Shown here one piece after another: positions 9,121-17,220 of a stretch of DNA of 64,000 nt. The notes below the pieces were generated by a model. That model did not search any database. It saw only the letters and a program-made list of their open reading frames with translations, and had not been told where the DNA came from. The stretch comes from Deltaproteobacteria bacterium IMCC39524 (lineage in GTDB: Bacteria > Desulfobacterota > Desulfuromonadia > Desulfuromonadales > BM103). The stretch lies in assembly GCA_029667085.1 (NCBI GenBank), contig JARUHJ010000001.1:992001-1056000 (forward strand). The letters run 5' to 3'. The position numbers were made by a program, and so were the translations under genes. Every line of letters starts with the position of its first letter. Positions within the stretch are counted from its first letter, which is position 1.

Positions 9121-10149
9121 TTAAGGATAATATCCTGTATACCACTCGACAAACCTCTCAACCCCCACCTCGATCGGCGTCGCCGGCCGGAAGCCGACAT
9201 CATGACCCAAGGCGTCAACATCGGCCCAGGTTGCAGGCACATCGCCCGGCTGAATCGGCATAAAGTTCTTGATGGCTTCTTTGCCCAAAGCCTTCTCAAG
9301 GGTTTCGATCAGGTGCATCAACTCCACCGGGTTGTTATTGCCGATATTGTACACCCGGTAAGGCGCAGCGCTCGTGCCAGGATCAGGAGTCGCCCCCGAC
9401 CATGCGGCGTTTGCTTGTGCGGGTTGATCTGTAACACGAATCACACCCTCAACGATATCATCAATGTAGGTAAAATCTCGTTTCATGCGACCATGATTAA
9501 AAACATCGATCGGTTCACCGGCAAGGATCGCCTTAGTGAAGAGGAAAAGGGCCATATCCGGTCGACCCCAGGGCCCATATACGGTGAAGAAACGCAAACC
9601 GGTACAGGGCAAACCGTAGAGATGCGCATAGGTATGCGCCATCAACTCGTTGGCCTTCTTGCTCGCCGCATAAAGCGATAGGGGATGATCCACATTATCA
9701 TGCACCGAGAAGGGCATGGTCGTGTTGGCACCGTAAACCGAGGAGGACGAAGCGTAAACCAAGTGCCCGATCTTATGATGACGGCACCCCTCGAGGACAT
9801 TCATGAAACCAACCAGGTTGGCATCGACATAGGCATGCGGATTCGTCAACGAATAACGCACCCCGGCCTGCGCTCCCAGGTTGACCACCGCATCAAACTC
9901 GTACTCAGAAAAAAGCTTTTCCATCGCGGCACGATCAGAGAGATCATACTTAACAAAGGAGAAGTTATCCTGCCCTTCCAGTTGCTTAAGCCGGTTTTCT
10001 TTAAGTAAAACCTCATAATAATCATTGAGGTTGTCCAGGCCGATGACCGTGTCGCCACGCTCCAGCAAACGCTGGCAGAGATGGAAGCCAATAAAGCCAG
10101 CGGCGCCGGTCACGAGAACAGATGAACTTGATTTTGTCTTTTTTGGCAT
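9121..10149 (-). CDS. NAD-dependent nucleotide-sugar epimerase (UDP-glucuronate 4-epimerase-like)
   Basis: 342-residue extended short-chain dehydrogenase. The Rossmann motif GAAGFIG lies near residue 15-21, the catalytic serine region is ASSSSVYG, and the YxxxK pair is in YAASKKANE. The segments [12 protein letters not shown] and [14 protein letters not shown] are typical of the GAE/WbpP-type epimerases that convert UDP-glucuronate to UDP-galacturonate for surface polysaccharide. Substrate cannot be fixed from sequence alone. The start has AAAGGC upstream. The phosphohexomutase gene that follows at higher coordinates fits a sugar-precursor role. Confidence 0.85.
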   Translation of the reverse strand: MPKKTKSSSSVLVTGAAGFIGFHLCQRLLERGDTVIGLDNLNDYYEVLLKENRLKQLEGQDNFSFVKYDLSDRAAMEKLFSEYEFDAVVNLGAQAGVRYSLTNPHAYVDANLVGFMNVLEGCRHHKIGHLVYASSSSVYGANTTMPFSVHDNVDHPLSLYAASKKANELMAHTYAHLYGLPCTGLRFFTVYGPWGRPDMALFLFTKAILAGEPIDVFNHGRMKRDFTYIDDIVEGVIRVTDQPAQANAAWSGATPDPGTSAAPYRVYNIGNNNPVELMHLIETLEKALGKEAIKNFMPIQPGDVPATWADVDALGHDVGFRPATPIEVGVERFVEWYTGYYP

Positions 10150-10175
10150 AAGCTTAGCCTTTTAAAAATACCGTT

Positions 10176-10280
10176 TCACCACAGAGAACACAGAGTGCAC
10201 GAAGGAAACCTTAGACTTTAGTTTATTCTCTGTGAACTCTGTGTACTTTAGTGAGCAAAGCGAACGAGTGGTAAACAGCT
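10176..10280. repeat. Family E inverted repeat (CACAGAGAACACAGAG type) with conserved tail
   Basis: Left arm 10176-10203 (CACCACAGAGAACACAGAG) and right arm 10226-10248 (TTCTCTGTGAACTCTGTG) are inverted copies. The right arm is followed by a tail, AGTGAGCAAAGCGAACGAG then TGGTAAACAGCTTTT, that recurs after the other copy at 36121-36156. Confidence 0.78.
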
Positions 10281-10285
10281 TTTGA

Positions 10286-11635
10286 CTATCGCTCTTTAAG
10301 AAAGCTCAGAAGCTCAGCTGTTTTTTCTTCCATCAGAACATAATCCCCACGCGATTCAACATTTAATCTTACCACCGGCTCAGTATTCGACATACGCAGA
10401 TTGAACCGCCACTCGGCGAATTCAACAGAAAGTCCGTCCGTATGATCAATATCAAGAGCACCGGCGGAGTATTTTGCCTCAACAGCCGCAATCGCCGCTG
10501 CGGGGTCTTTCAACGTCCGGTTGATCTCACCGCTGGCAGGGAACTTCTTCATCCGCTCACCCACCAACTCAGAAAGCAGTTTTTTCTGCCGGCACATCAG
10601 CTCGACAACCAGCAACCATGGAATCATACCACTGTCGCAGTAGGCGAAGTCGCGAAAATAGTGATGAGCGCTCATTTCGCCGCCATAAACGGCATCCTCA
10701 GCGCGCATCCGCTCCTTGATGAAGGCGTGGCCAGTCTTGCTCATCACCGCCTCGCCACCGGCCTTCTCAACGATATCAACGGTGTTCCAGGTCAGGCGAG
10801 GATCATGAATAATCTTTGCATTCGGTCGGGTTGACAGAAAAGCTTCAGCGAGTAGACCAACAATGTAATAACCCTCGATAAACTCACCATGCTCGTTAAA
10901 GAGGAAGCAGCGATCAAAGTCACCATCCCAGGCAATACCCAGACCGGCTCCATGTTCGAGCACCGCGTCCCGGGTGATGCCACGATTCTCCGGCAGCAAG
11001 GGGTTCGGAATACCGTTAGGGAAAGACCCGTCCGGCTCATGACAAATCTTGATGATCTCCAGCGGCAGCTGCTTCTCCAGAAGATCGAGAAGAGGCCCGG
11101 CGCAACCATTGCCAGCGTTTACAACAACCTTCAACGGCCGCAAAGCAGAGGCATCGATGTAACTCAGAAGATGACGGATATAAGCAACCCGGTGCTCATA
11201 GGGTGTCACCTGCCCTGTCCGCTCAGGTGTATCAAACTTGCCTGATTCGGCAAGCTGCCGGATCATATCAAGCCCCGTGTCGCCACTGATCGGCCGGCTC
11301 TCTTCACGCACCAGCTTCATACCGTTGTAATCAGCCGGGTTGTGGCTTGCCGTCACCATGATGCCGCCATCGGCCTTGGCGTAAGACGTGGCGAAATAGA
11401 CCTCCTCCGTACCGCACAGGCCAATATCGAGGACATCCGCCCCACCCTCGGTCAAGCCTTTCACCAGGGCCGCCGTCAACGCCGGGCTAGACGGACGCAC
11501 ATCCTGCCCCACCACCACCTGCTTCGGTTTCAGGAACTGCGCAAAAGCACGACCGATGCGATAGGCAACATCTTCGTTGAGTTGGTCGGGTAGACGACCG
11601 CGAATATCGTACGCTTTGAAACAGGAGATTTTCAT
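10286..11635 (-). CDS. Phosphomannomutase/phosphoglucomutase (ManB/AlgC type)
   Basis: 449 residues of the alpha-D-phosphohexomutase family, interconverting hexose 1- and 6-phosphates. The phosphoserine is S97 in [11 protein letters not shown], the metal loop is DGDFDRC, the sugar-specificity loop is GEMSAHH and the phosphate-binding loop is [19 protein letters not shown] is the form usual in phosphomannomutase/phosphoglucomutase enzymes. The N-terminus ([14 protein letters not shown]) is characteristic. A second, different family member lies at 17221-18642. Likely role: precursor supply for surface polysaccharides, with the neighbouring epimerase. Confidence 0.92.
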   Translation of the reverse strand: MKISCFKAYDIRGRLPDQLNEDVAYRIGRAFAQFLKPKQVVVGQDVRPSSPALTAALVKGLTEGGADVLDIGLCGTEEVYFATSYAKADGGIMVTASHNPADYNGMKLVREESRPISGDTGLDMIRQLAESGKFDTPERTGQVTPYEHRVAYIRHLLSYIDASALRPLKVVVNAGNGCAGPLLDLLEKQLPLEIIKICHEPDGSFPNGIPNPLLPENRGITRDAVLEHGAGLGIAWDGDFDRCFLFNEHGEFIEGYYIVGLLAEAFLSTRPNAKIIHDPRLTWNTVDIVEKAGGEAVMSKTGHAFIKERMRAEDAVYGGEMSAHHYFRDFAYCDSGMIPWLLVVELMCRQKKLLSELVGERMKKFPASGEINRTLKDPAAAIAAVEAKYSAGALDIDHTDGLSVEFAEWRFNLRMSNTEPVVRLNVESRGDYVLMEEKTAELLSFLKER

Positions 11636-11751
11636 GTGGAAAAAACCCTTCCTCTTTTAAAAGTAAAATCACAAATAAAAAAGTTAATTTACAGGAATGA
11701 AGGAGATAGACCAATCTTTAAATCAATTGACTGCCCCCCTTTGATCACTGC

Positions 11752-12234
11752 TAATAAGACTGTAAGGTCTCAGGATCAGAATTGACTCGTTCTTGCTGAA
11801 GACTTTTCACAGTCTACAGAACCTAGAGTGGCTTGGGTTCTAAATCAACCACTAAAACGTTAGAGAACAGGGATATGCAGGATAATTAGGATAACATCCA
11901 GGACAAATCTCAGGTTCACTTCTTAACGCCCCCAATCCTATCTATCCTGCGCATCCCTGTTAATAAGTCTTTAAGATCTCATGATTAGAGTTGACACGAT
12001 CCTTTGCAGAAGACTTTTCACAGCCTTACTAATCTGGAGAGGCTTGGATCCCAAATCTAAAACTAAGACTTTAGATAACAGGGATATGCAGGATAATTTG
12101 GATAACATCCAGGACAAACCTCAGATTCACTTCTTAACGCCCTCCCCCTATCCTATCCTATCCTATCCTATCCTATCCTATCCTATCCTATCCTATCCTA
12201 TCCTATCTATCCTATCTATCCTGCTTACCCTTAT
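11752..12234. repeat. Tandem ~209-bp duplication carrying two family A inverted repeats
   Basis: Unit 1 begins at 11752 (TAATAAGACTGTAAGGTCTC) and unit 2 at 11961 (TAATAAGTCTTTAAGATCTC); the two align along most of their length with scattered changes. Each holds a family A hairpin: left arm AACAGGGATATGCAGGATAA at 11866 and 12077, right arm ATCCTGC...CCCTGTTA ending at 11963. The right arm of unit 2 is decayed and expanded by a pentanucleotide tract, and it forms the 3' end of the GxxExxY gene. Confidence 0.82.
12147..12206. repeat. (TCCTA)n pentanucleotide microsatellite
   Basis: About 12 head-to-tail copies of TCCTA (11 perfect at 12151-12205) arise inside the right arm of the second family A element, where the word TATCC already occurs. 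The tract ends just beyond the stop codon of the 12212-12613 gene. Length is likely to vary by replication slippage. Confidence 0.92.
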
Positions 12235-12613
12235 AAATGAGCTGATCAGTTTTATTATGGAGTCTTCGATACTCCACTTTCCTGCTGCCAAAATTAACCA
12301 ACAAAGCCGTTTCCAAACCAGTCGCTTTAAGATAATTGATAACCTGTGCTAAATGTTCGGGGACTAAGGCCTTAACGGCTTTCAACTCAACAATAACTTC
12401 ATCTTCAACCAACAAATCAGCAAAAAAGCTGCCGACCTGTTGGCCACGGAAAGTTACGGTGACAGGTGCCTGAGTCACAACACTAATATTTTTCTTACGC
12501 AAGGCAATGAGAAGCGCTTTTTCGTAAACAGATTCAAGAAACCCCGATCCCAGTTCATTGGCCACCTCAAAACATGCACCGAGAACCTCCTCTGTTAACT
12601 TTTCTTGTTTCAT
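12212..12613 (-). CDS. GxxExxY family protein
   Basis: 133 residues with the defining motif GSGFLESVYEKAL (G-x-x-E-x-x-Y) and a PD-(D/E)xK-like core (VEDEVIVELKAVK, then GLETALLVNFG). The fold resembles nucleases but the biological role of this family is not established. The start is strong: AAAGGAGGTTAA just before the ATG. The last seven codons (KGKQDR and stop) are made from a family A repeat arm, so the repeat has supplied the C-terminus. The start region is also part of a tandem duplication (12596-12965). The gene is isolated among repeats. Confidence 0.85.
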   Translation of the reverse strand: MKQEKLTEEVLGACFEVANELGSGFLESVYEKALLIALRKKNISVVTQAPVTVTFRGQQVGSFFADLLVEDEVIVELKAVKALVPEHLAQVINYLKATGLETALLVNFGSRKVEYRRLHNKTDQLIYKGKQDR

Positions 12614-12965
12614 TTAACCTCCTTTAATTCATGTTCAAGCCTTTGTTAACAGGGATAGACAGGATGAATAAGATAGTTTAAGGACAAAGGCAAATCATGG
12701 TTTCGGTTGTTGAATTTATCCTGCCTTATCCTGCATATCCCTGTTAATAAGCTCTTGATCTCTAAATCTCTCTTTTAAACTAACTTTTCTTGTTTCATTT
12801 ACCCCCCTTCAAATCTTTGCTAACAGTGATAAGGTAGGATAACGAAGATAGTTTAAGAACAAAGGTAAATCATGGTTTCGGTTGTTGAACTTATCCTGCC
12901 GTATCCTGCGTATCCCTGTTAATAAGCTCTTGATCTCTAAATTCTACTTTTAAACTTCAGTTAAA
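12596..12965. repeat. Tandem ~185-bp duplication containing the GxxExxY start region and family A repeats
   Basis: Unit 1 (from 12596) and unit 2 (from 12781) both begin TAACTTTTCTTGTTTCATTT, which on the minus strand is the start codon and first codons of the GxxExxY gene. Each then contains a family A inverted repeat (12646-12748 and 12821-12922) with a matching spacer (GGTTTCGGTTGTTGAA). The second copy of the start region is not followed by a gene. The stretch 12614-12965 holds nothing else recognisable. Confidence 0.85.
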
Positions 12966-12992
12966 AAATTGGCCCGCCGTTTCAGGCGGGCC
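12965..12992 (-). terminator. Rho-independent terminator for the secreted hydrolase operon
   Basis: GGCCCGCC at 12971-12978 pairs perfectly with GGCGGGCC at 12985-12992 around a six-base loop. On the minus strand it is followed by AATTTTTT. It is about 265 bases beyond the stop of the hydrolase gene. That trailer (12993-13258) has no gene; it is GC-rich with a small ATCTCAT/ATGAGAT hairpin and could be a long 3' UTR. Confidence 0.82.
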
Positions 12993-13258
12993 ATAACATA
13001 TCTCATAAAAATGAGATCACACAAAATGGGGCAGAAAGATCTCACGTCCCCCCTTCTGACAATTGCATAACATCGCATTCCCCTCCTCGCCACGGGTTCC
13101 CCTCAAACCTGGACGTCGGGTGCCGCAAAGTGGCCATTGCATTGCAAATGTGGAGACCTTTCTTTATCGGTACAGCTGTGTATTACCCTACCTCCCCCTT
13201 CATAGCTGCCATGCATTTCCCTGGCAGCAAATCAAAAAACTTTGATCTTTACAACACG

Positions 13259-14473
13259 CTAGTGCCCGGCTCCTGCAACAGTGAATTCATACCCGTTTTC
13301 AGCATCACCAATAACTTCGATGCTGGCAACAGGTTCGGCGTTGCTATTTCCTGCGGAGCCTTCCGGGGCAAAGAGATTAATTGAGTAGTCTCTGATAATA
13401 TCCCCGGCCTGAACCTGAACATGGGCTGTTTCCGGGCCATTACCAGAATAATAATTAACACCAACACCATATCGTCCTGTTGCCAGGTTTTCACAATCAA
13501 CAATGTAGTAGTGCTCAGGGCCCCAGGAAGTGACATCATCGTAGTCCAGGTAACCGGAGCTGCCCCACATGTTGCCATAATAGACATGGCTGCCATCCGG
13601 CTCATTAACGTGCAGATCCACGTCTCTTTCCGCTCCCCAGGTCAGGGTGACGCTGATGGGGCCGCTACCAATTTGCGGGGTTGGCCAGGAGAGAGAGTTG
13701 GCTTGACTGAGTGCGCTGCTGACGATCATTGGGCCGGTTTGGTTGCCGTTGAGATAAGAGTCGACGAAGCTGTGGTTCGTCCAGTCGTTAAAATTGGGGA
13801 TATTGGCAACGTTTGGATTCAGGGTTCCCGGAAAGACAAGGTCGACCGCGGCAATGACAATATCGTTTATCAAGGTGTAATATGGTCCCCCACCCGCTAC
13901 TCTGCTGGCAGGAGTGGCGACCGAGACGATGCCGAAGGAATTCATCGGAAGCCCCATAGCAGACAAGTTGCTATAGGCCGCATTTGTATAGAGATTGCCT
14001 TGGGAGTGAGCCACAACGAGAACCCTGTTGCCTTCCATCATCAGACTCTGGTAACGCTGGACATGGTCCCTCAGATCGGCATCTATAAGCGACTCGGCAG
14101 CGTCAAAACTTGCGGCCACGGTCTGGACTGAGGATTGAAACCAGTCAGGTGCAATCTCCATGTTGCCGAGCCAACGCCAATAGGATGAGACTTGATCGCC
14201 CATTCTTTGACGAAAGACCTCATAAATTGAACGCGCTCCCTCATTTGTATTTAAGCAATGGCCGAAAACCCATTGTTCATCGATTTGGCCTGAGGCTTTC
14301 ATCTTAACTTCGAGTGCTTTTACACTAGAGATGACATCACCTTTTGAATTAAACATACCATTGGCAAACAGAACTTGAGTTTTTTGTTCACAATAACTTG
14401 CCTCTGAGACATTTGGAGAAAAGCCTCCCACTAAAACACATAAAAGCAACAGAACATGACATAACAATTTCAT
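13259..14473 (-). CDS. Secreted alpha/beta-hydrolase (lipase-like) with C-terminal DUF2135/YfaP-like domain
   Basis: 404 residues. A signal peptide (about 1-26) leads to an alpha/beta-hydrolase-type domain with the nucleophile elbow VVAHSQGNLY (Ser157) and a likely catalytic histidine in NHSFVDSYL (about 234). From about residue 270 a beta-rich domain carries DVDLHVNEPDG, as in YfaP/DUF2135 domains. Substrate is unknown; lipase or esterase activity is inference. I start at the ATG at 14473 behind GGAGGTGAAA, 11 bases after the upstream stop; an ATG at 14485 is possible. It is the second gene of the riboswitch-controlled operon. Confidence 0.8.
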   Translation of the reverse strand: MKLLCHVLLLLCVLVGGFSPNVSEASYCEQKTQVLFANGMFNSKGDVISSVKALEVKMKASGQIDEQWVFGHCLNTNEGARSIYEVFRQRMGDQVSSYWRWLGNMEIAPDWFQSSVQTVAASFDAAESLIDADLRDHVQRYQSLMMEGNRVLVVAHSQGNLYTNAAYSNLSAMGLPMNSFGIVSVATPASRVAGGGPYYTLINDIVIAAVDLVFPGTLNPNVANIPNFNDWTNHSFVDSYLNGNQTGPMIVSSALSQANSLSWPTPQIGSGPISVTLTWGAERDVDLHVNEPDGSHVYYGNMWGSSGYLDYDDVTSWGPEHYYIVDCENLATGRYGVGVNYYSGNGPETAHVQVQAGDIIRDYSINLFAPEGSAGNSNAEPVASIEVIGDAENGYEFTVAGAGH

Positions 14474-14484
14474 TTTCACCTCCA

Positions 14485-15309
14485 TCAGTTTTCAAGAATA
14501 TCAGGATCAAAAGTGCAGCTTTGCTTCCACTCAGAAAATGGTGCAGACATAAAAGTACCACCACCTAAGATACGGCTAGAATCGAGATAGGCGTATACAC
14601 GGTCTGAAGTATTCACGACTACACTTTCAATTTCTTTAATAAGTGTATGAGCATCAGTTGGATGGAGGTAGTAGAGGCACTCTGTCGCTCGATGGAAGGC
14701 GTCCATATCGTTATAAACCGAATCCCGATCACCCTCACGAGCATGGATCATAAAGTTCTGCAATGGATAGTAGTTCTGAATCAGCGCCTGACGGGTTTTC
14801 TCAGAATTCGGGTAGGTCAATGCAATCCAGCGCTCGATGTCATCGCGTATGCCATTATCATTGACATCAACACCTTCAATGGTGGCATCGCCCGCAGGTC
14901 CTGGATCGGGAGGAAGGTTCAGGGTAGGTTCAGCCAATATTTGAACATTCAGGAAACCGCCGGGGTTGCTGCGAAGTGAAACTGAGAGAGTGTTTTCGAG
15001 ATCGTTGGGTGAGATGGCGCGATCAATGGCCTGAACCTTCTGGTTGAAATCTGAAGGACCGAGTATTTTTACGCCGTTGAGACTGATGATAGCACTTGAA
15101 ACCTGGTTCGTGCCGCTCTCATCACCATTTTGAACCTTGAGAATAAAATCTTCGAAGCCTTGTCCGTAGAAACGAAACTCTTCTTTGACAGGTGATCCGG
15201 TCACCGAATCAATGCGTTCTTCTAAAACGATTTGCGCTGCGAGTGCTGCCGTGGCTGTCAGACAGACAGCGACCACCATCAGCACAAGCATCATGCTTGT
15301 TTTCTTCAT
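14485..15309 (-). CDS. Secreted protein of unknown function with an EF-hand-like loop
   Basis: 274 residues, not recognised. The signal peptide is clear: MKKTSMM then a hydrophobic run ending ALAA near residue 25. Residues 26-130 look beta-rich (LEERIDSVTGSPV, ILKVQNGDES). A PPDPGPAG linker is followed by DVNDNGIRDDIE (148-159), which fits a calcium-binding EF-hand-like loop. The C-terminal part is helical. The start at 15309 has AGGAGGAAGCT directly upstream. It is the first gene after a c-di-GMP riboswitch leader and lies 11 bases from the hydrolase gene, so the two products probably act together outside the cytoplasm. Confidence 0.78.
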   Translation of the reverse strand: MKKTSMMLVLMVVAVCLTATAALAAQIVLEERIDSVTGSPVKEEFRFYGQGFEDFILKVQNGDESGTNQVSSAIISLNGVKILGPSDFNQKVQAIDRAISPNDLENTLSVSLRSNPGGFLNVQILAEPTLNLPPDPGPAGDATIEGVDVNDNGIRDDIERWIALTYPNSEKTRQALIQNYYPLQNFMIHAREGDRDSVYNDMDAFHRATECLYYLHPTDAHTLIKEIESVVVNTSDRVYAYLDSSRILGGGTFMSAPFSEWKQSCTFDPDILEN

Positions 15310-15578
15310 AGCTTCCTCCTTTACTGACAACAATTAATAAGTCATTACAATGTGACGCATTCCAGGCTGGCCCTCTCCTTTCTTGCCTGGCGTATATTTA
15401 TGGCGAACCTTGCTGCAAAGTTTTTTCGTCAACGTGTAAACGAAAAGACACTGCAGAGGTAAGCTGTTTTCAGGGAGGGGGATTGTTCGGAAGAAACCCG
15501 AAGACTATTTCTTGATTTTCTGATAGAACAAGTTTGCAGTCCGAAGACCCACCTTCCGTTCTATCTCCCCTCCATTTC

Positions 15579-15632
15579 AAAAAAAAACAGCCGGACTGCG
15601 AAGGTTATAAAATCCTTCAGCAGCCCGGCTGT
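15579..15632 (-). terminator. Riboswitch expression-platform terminator
   Basis: On the minus strand ACAGCCGGGCTGCTGAAGG (15632-15614) pairs with CCTTCGCAGTCCGGCTGT (15604-15587) and nine T follow (15587-15579). The 5' strand of this stem includes the 3' part of the c-di-GMP aptamer, so aptamer folding and termination should compete. A leader of about 270 bases separates it from the 15309 start. Confidence 0.85.
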
Positions 15633-15700
15633 CTTTAAATAGCAGATAAAGACCCGTGGCTTTCCGACCCATCCTCACGAATGGTTTGGCGTTTTTTAAG
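15620..15700 (-). promoter_or_regulatory. c-di-GMP-I (GEMM) riboswitch aptamer
   Basis: Reading the minus strand, the conserved words appear in order: CCAAACC (15690-15684), a stem closed by GTGA (GNRA-type) loop, GGATGGG, then GGAAAGCC, CACGGGTCT, a hairpin, and AGACAGCCGGGCTGC. These match the GEMM-I consensus. CC before AAACC pairs with GG before AAAGCC, a compensatory version of the GC/GC pair in the Vibrio Vc2 RNA. The base aligned with Vc2 G20 is G, which favours c-di-GMP over cGAMP (the latter usually has A). It overlaps a terminator, so ligand binding would block termination if it is an ON switch; the sense is inference. Confidence 0.85.
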
Positions 15701-15732
15701 TGGCCGTTGATTAACAGTTTCAAACGCGAATT

Positions 15733-15761
15733 AAGTTAAATTGCCCCAAGCTTATTGTCAA
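15733..15761 (-). promoter_or_regulatory. Sigma-70-type promoter for the riboswitch operon
   Basis: On the minus strand TTGACA (15761-15756), a 17-base spacer and TAACTT (15738-15733). Transcription would begin near 15726, about 25 bases before the aptamer. Confidence 0.75.
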
Positions 15762-15794
15762 GAAAAAATTTAAATTTGAATAATTTCCGCTCCA

Positions 15795-15898
15795 TTGACT
15801 ACTCCATAAATCAGTCAAACCAAGTTAAACCCAAGATTTTTAATGCTTTATTTTAATTACAACGAATCACTATAAATATCTATATAACAGTGTTATAT
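15795..15898 (+). promoter_or_regulatory. Two palindromic operator-like sites upstream of the LCIB-like gene
   Basis: TTGACT at 15795-15800 and AGTCAA at 15813-15818 form an inverted repeat with a 12-base gap. A perfect 17-base palindrome, ATATAACA-G-TGTTATAT, lies at 15882-15898, about 44 bases before the start at 15942, where a core promoter would be. This suggests a repressor or activator site; the regulator is unknown. Confidence 0.5.
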
Positions 15899-15941
15899 TA
15901 TTAATTCATACAAAGTACAGCAACATACCAGGAGGCAGACC

Positions 15942-17036
15942 ATGCCGATCGCTCCACCGATTGAAACGCTGCTTGATCAACCTCCCATGGAGTTGATGGA
16001 CCTGTTTGGGCGGATGCGATCTCTGACGAGTGAAGCCCGTTTTGAAGGAACTTTGCCGATCGTCTGGCAGTGTTCGGATGAGAGTCAGAGTATCAAGAAG
16101 AGTCTTTTCGGCTACGTGTATGATTGCCCGGCCTTTAACCTGGGACGGGTCGGTGCTCTGATCGACCCGAAGCGACTGATCCCGGCATCACATCACGGTC
16201 GCGACCTGGTTATCCTCGGCGGGAGCCACATCGGTGGCAGTGAAGAGACAGGGATCGGCTATGTAGAGCGCGTGCACGGCAAGGTCGCCCCCTGCTGCGG
16301 CATGCTGAATCGTCTGATGAACCCCTACATGACTCTTTACCAACGCGCATCAACCTTGATCACACTTTTCCGCGGCCCCGGTGGTTTGAAGGTCGAAATC
16401 CCCTACAAATACCTGCTGCGTAAAAGCACCGACACGCATGACCACCCTCACCTGCACCTGAACATCGATCAACTGGTGGATGGTGAACCTTTACGGGATG
16501 CCAGCCAGGGCAAGGTCTATCGCCTCAACAAGGACTTCACGAACCGCTACCAGCACCCGCTAAAAGAGATCGCCAACATACCGGTTCCGATTGGCAAGCT
16601 CCTTGACCCGACCACCTTCTATTTCACCATGAATCTCAACGAGAGACGACACGATCCCGACTCCATGCTGGAGAATTCGGTCTTCGACTTCATGCCCGAC
16701 ATCGTCACCTCGCCCTACCCGCACCGACGCATGGCCGACGTCAACACCTGGCGGCAATTCCACCGCCTGGCCTCGTACGTCACCGATTCCTTTGAGAGCG
16801 GAGACCGCAACATCCTGATCATCGCCGGCCTGACCATCGACCACACGATCAAGCGCAACACGTTTATTCCGCAATTCGGTTTCTGGATGCAGCAGGGCCG
16901 TGCGTTGCAGGCGCGTTATTTTAACGCACTGGAGTTAAATGAGTTACTTGGGGAGCAGAAGGTATTTGCGCCATGTAAGACATTTTTGGAGTATGCGGAG
17001 ATTACTTTGGACAAAAGCACAGGCCTAACAGATTAA
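15942..17036 (+). CDS. LCIB/C-like (beta-type carbonic anhydrase-like) protein, putative
   Basis: 364 residues, soluble, no signal peptide. The block ILGGSHIGGSEETGIGYVER ... GKVAPCCGMLNRLM (91-125) resembles, from memory, the zinc site of limiting-CO2-inducible LCIB/LCIC proteins, in which a PHIAID histidine is followed by a C-A-C-G cysteine. H96 and C118/C119 would be ligands. The other zinc cysteine of that family seems to be replaced (IDPKR region, about 74-78; C62 lies nearby). CO2/bicarbonate activity is therefore uncertain. AGGAGG precedes the ATG. It is divergent from the c-di-GMP operon and stands alone. Otherwise a conserved hypothetical metalloprotein. Confidence 0.6.
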   Translation: MPIAPPIETLLDQPPMELMDLFGRMRSLTSEARFEGTLPIVWQCSDESQSIKKSLFGYVYDCPAFNLGRVGALIDPKRLIPASHHGRDLVILGGSHIGGSEETGIGYVERVHGKVAPCCGMLNRLMNPYMTLYQRASTLITLFRGPGGLKVEIPYKYLLRKSTDTHDHPHLHLNIDQLVDGEPLRDASQGKVYRLNKDFTNRYQHPLKEIANIPVPIGKLLDPTTFYFTMNLNERRHDPDSMLENSVFDFMPDIVTSPYPHRRMADVNTWRQFHRLASYVTDSFESGDRNILIIAGLTIDHTIKRNTFIPQFGFWMQQGRALQARYFNALELNELLGEQKVFAPCKTFLEYAEITLDKSTGLTD

Positions 17037-17202
17037 TTTACAGGGATCTGCAGGATGAACAGGATGGGTCAATCCAATACAAAGTTCTAATAAGCACTAA
17101 GAATGAGTTTGGTTTTAAACAATCCTACATATCCTGCATATCCCTGTTAAAAGTTTTTGTTTCATATTCTACCTTTCAAACTATCCTGCACATCCCTGTT
17201 AA
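17037..17202. repeat. Family A inverted repeat with an extra right arm
   Basis: Left arm from 17037 (ACAGGGATCTGCAGGATGAA), right arm ending at 17150 (ATCCTGCATATCCCTGTTAA), then a second right arm at 17180-17202 (CTATCCTGCACATCCCTGTT). It fills the gap between the convergent 15942 gene and the phosphohexomutase, where a bidirectional terminator might be expected. Confidence 0.8.
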
Positions 17203-17220
17203 ACATAGGTTTTGATAGGT

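Noticed and set aside
12147-12206. CRISPR-like array
   Set aside because: The pentanucleotide tract has no spacers; no direct repeats with unique spacers of CRISPR size are present.
13105-13195. Plus-strand words AAACC...GGG...GCAAAG resembling a second GEMM riboswitch
   Set aside because: The GNRA-capped stem is missing, the order breaks down after GCAAAG, and the strand is opposite to the adjacent gene.
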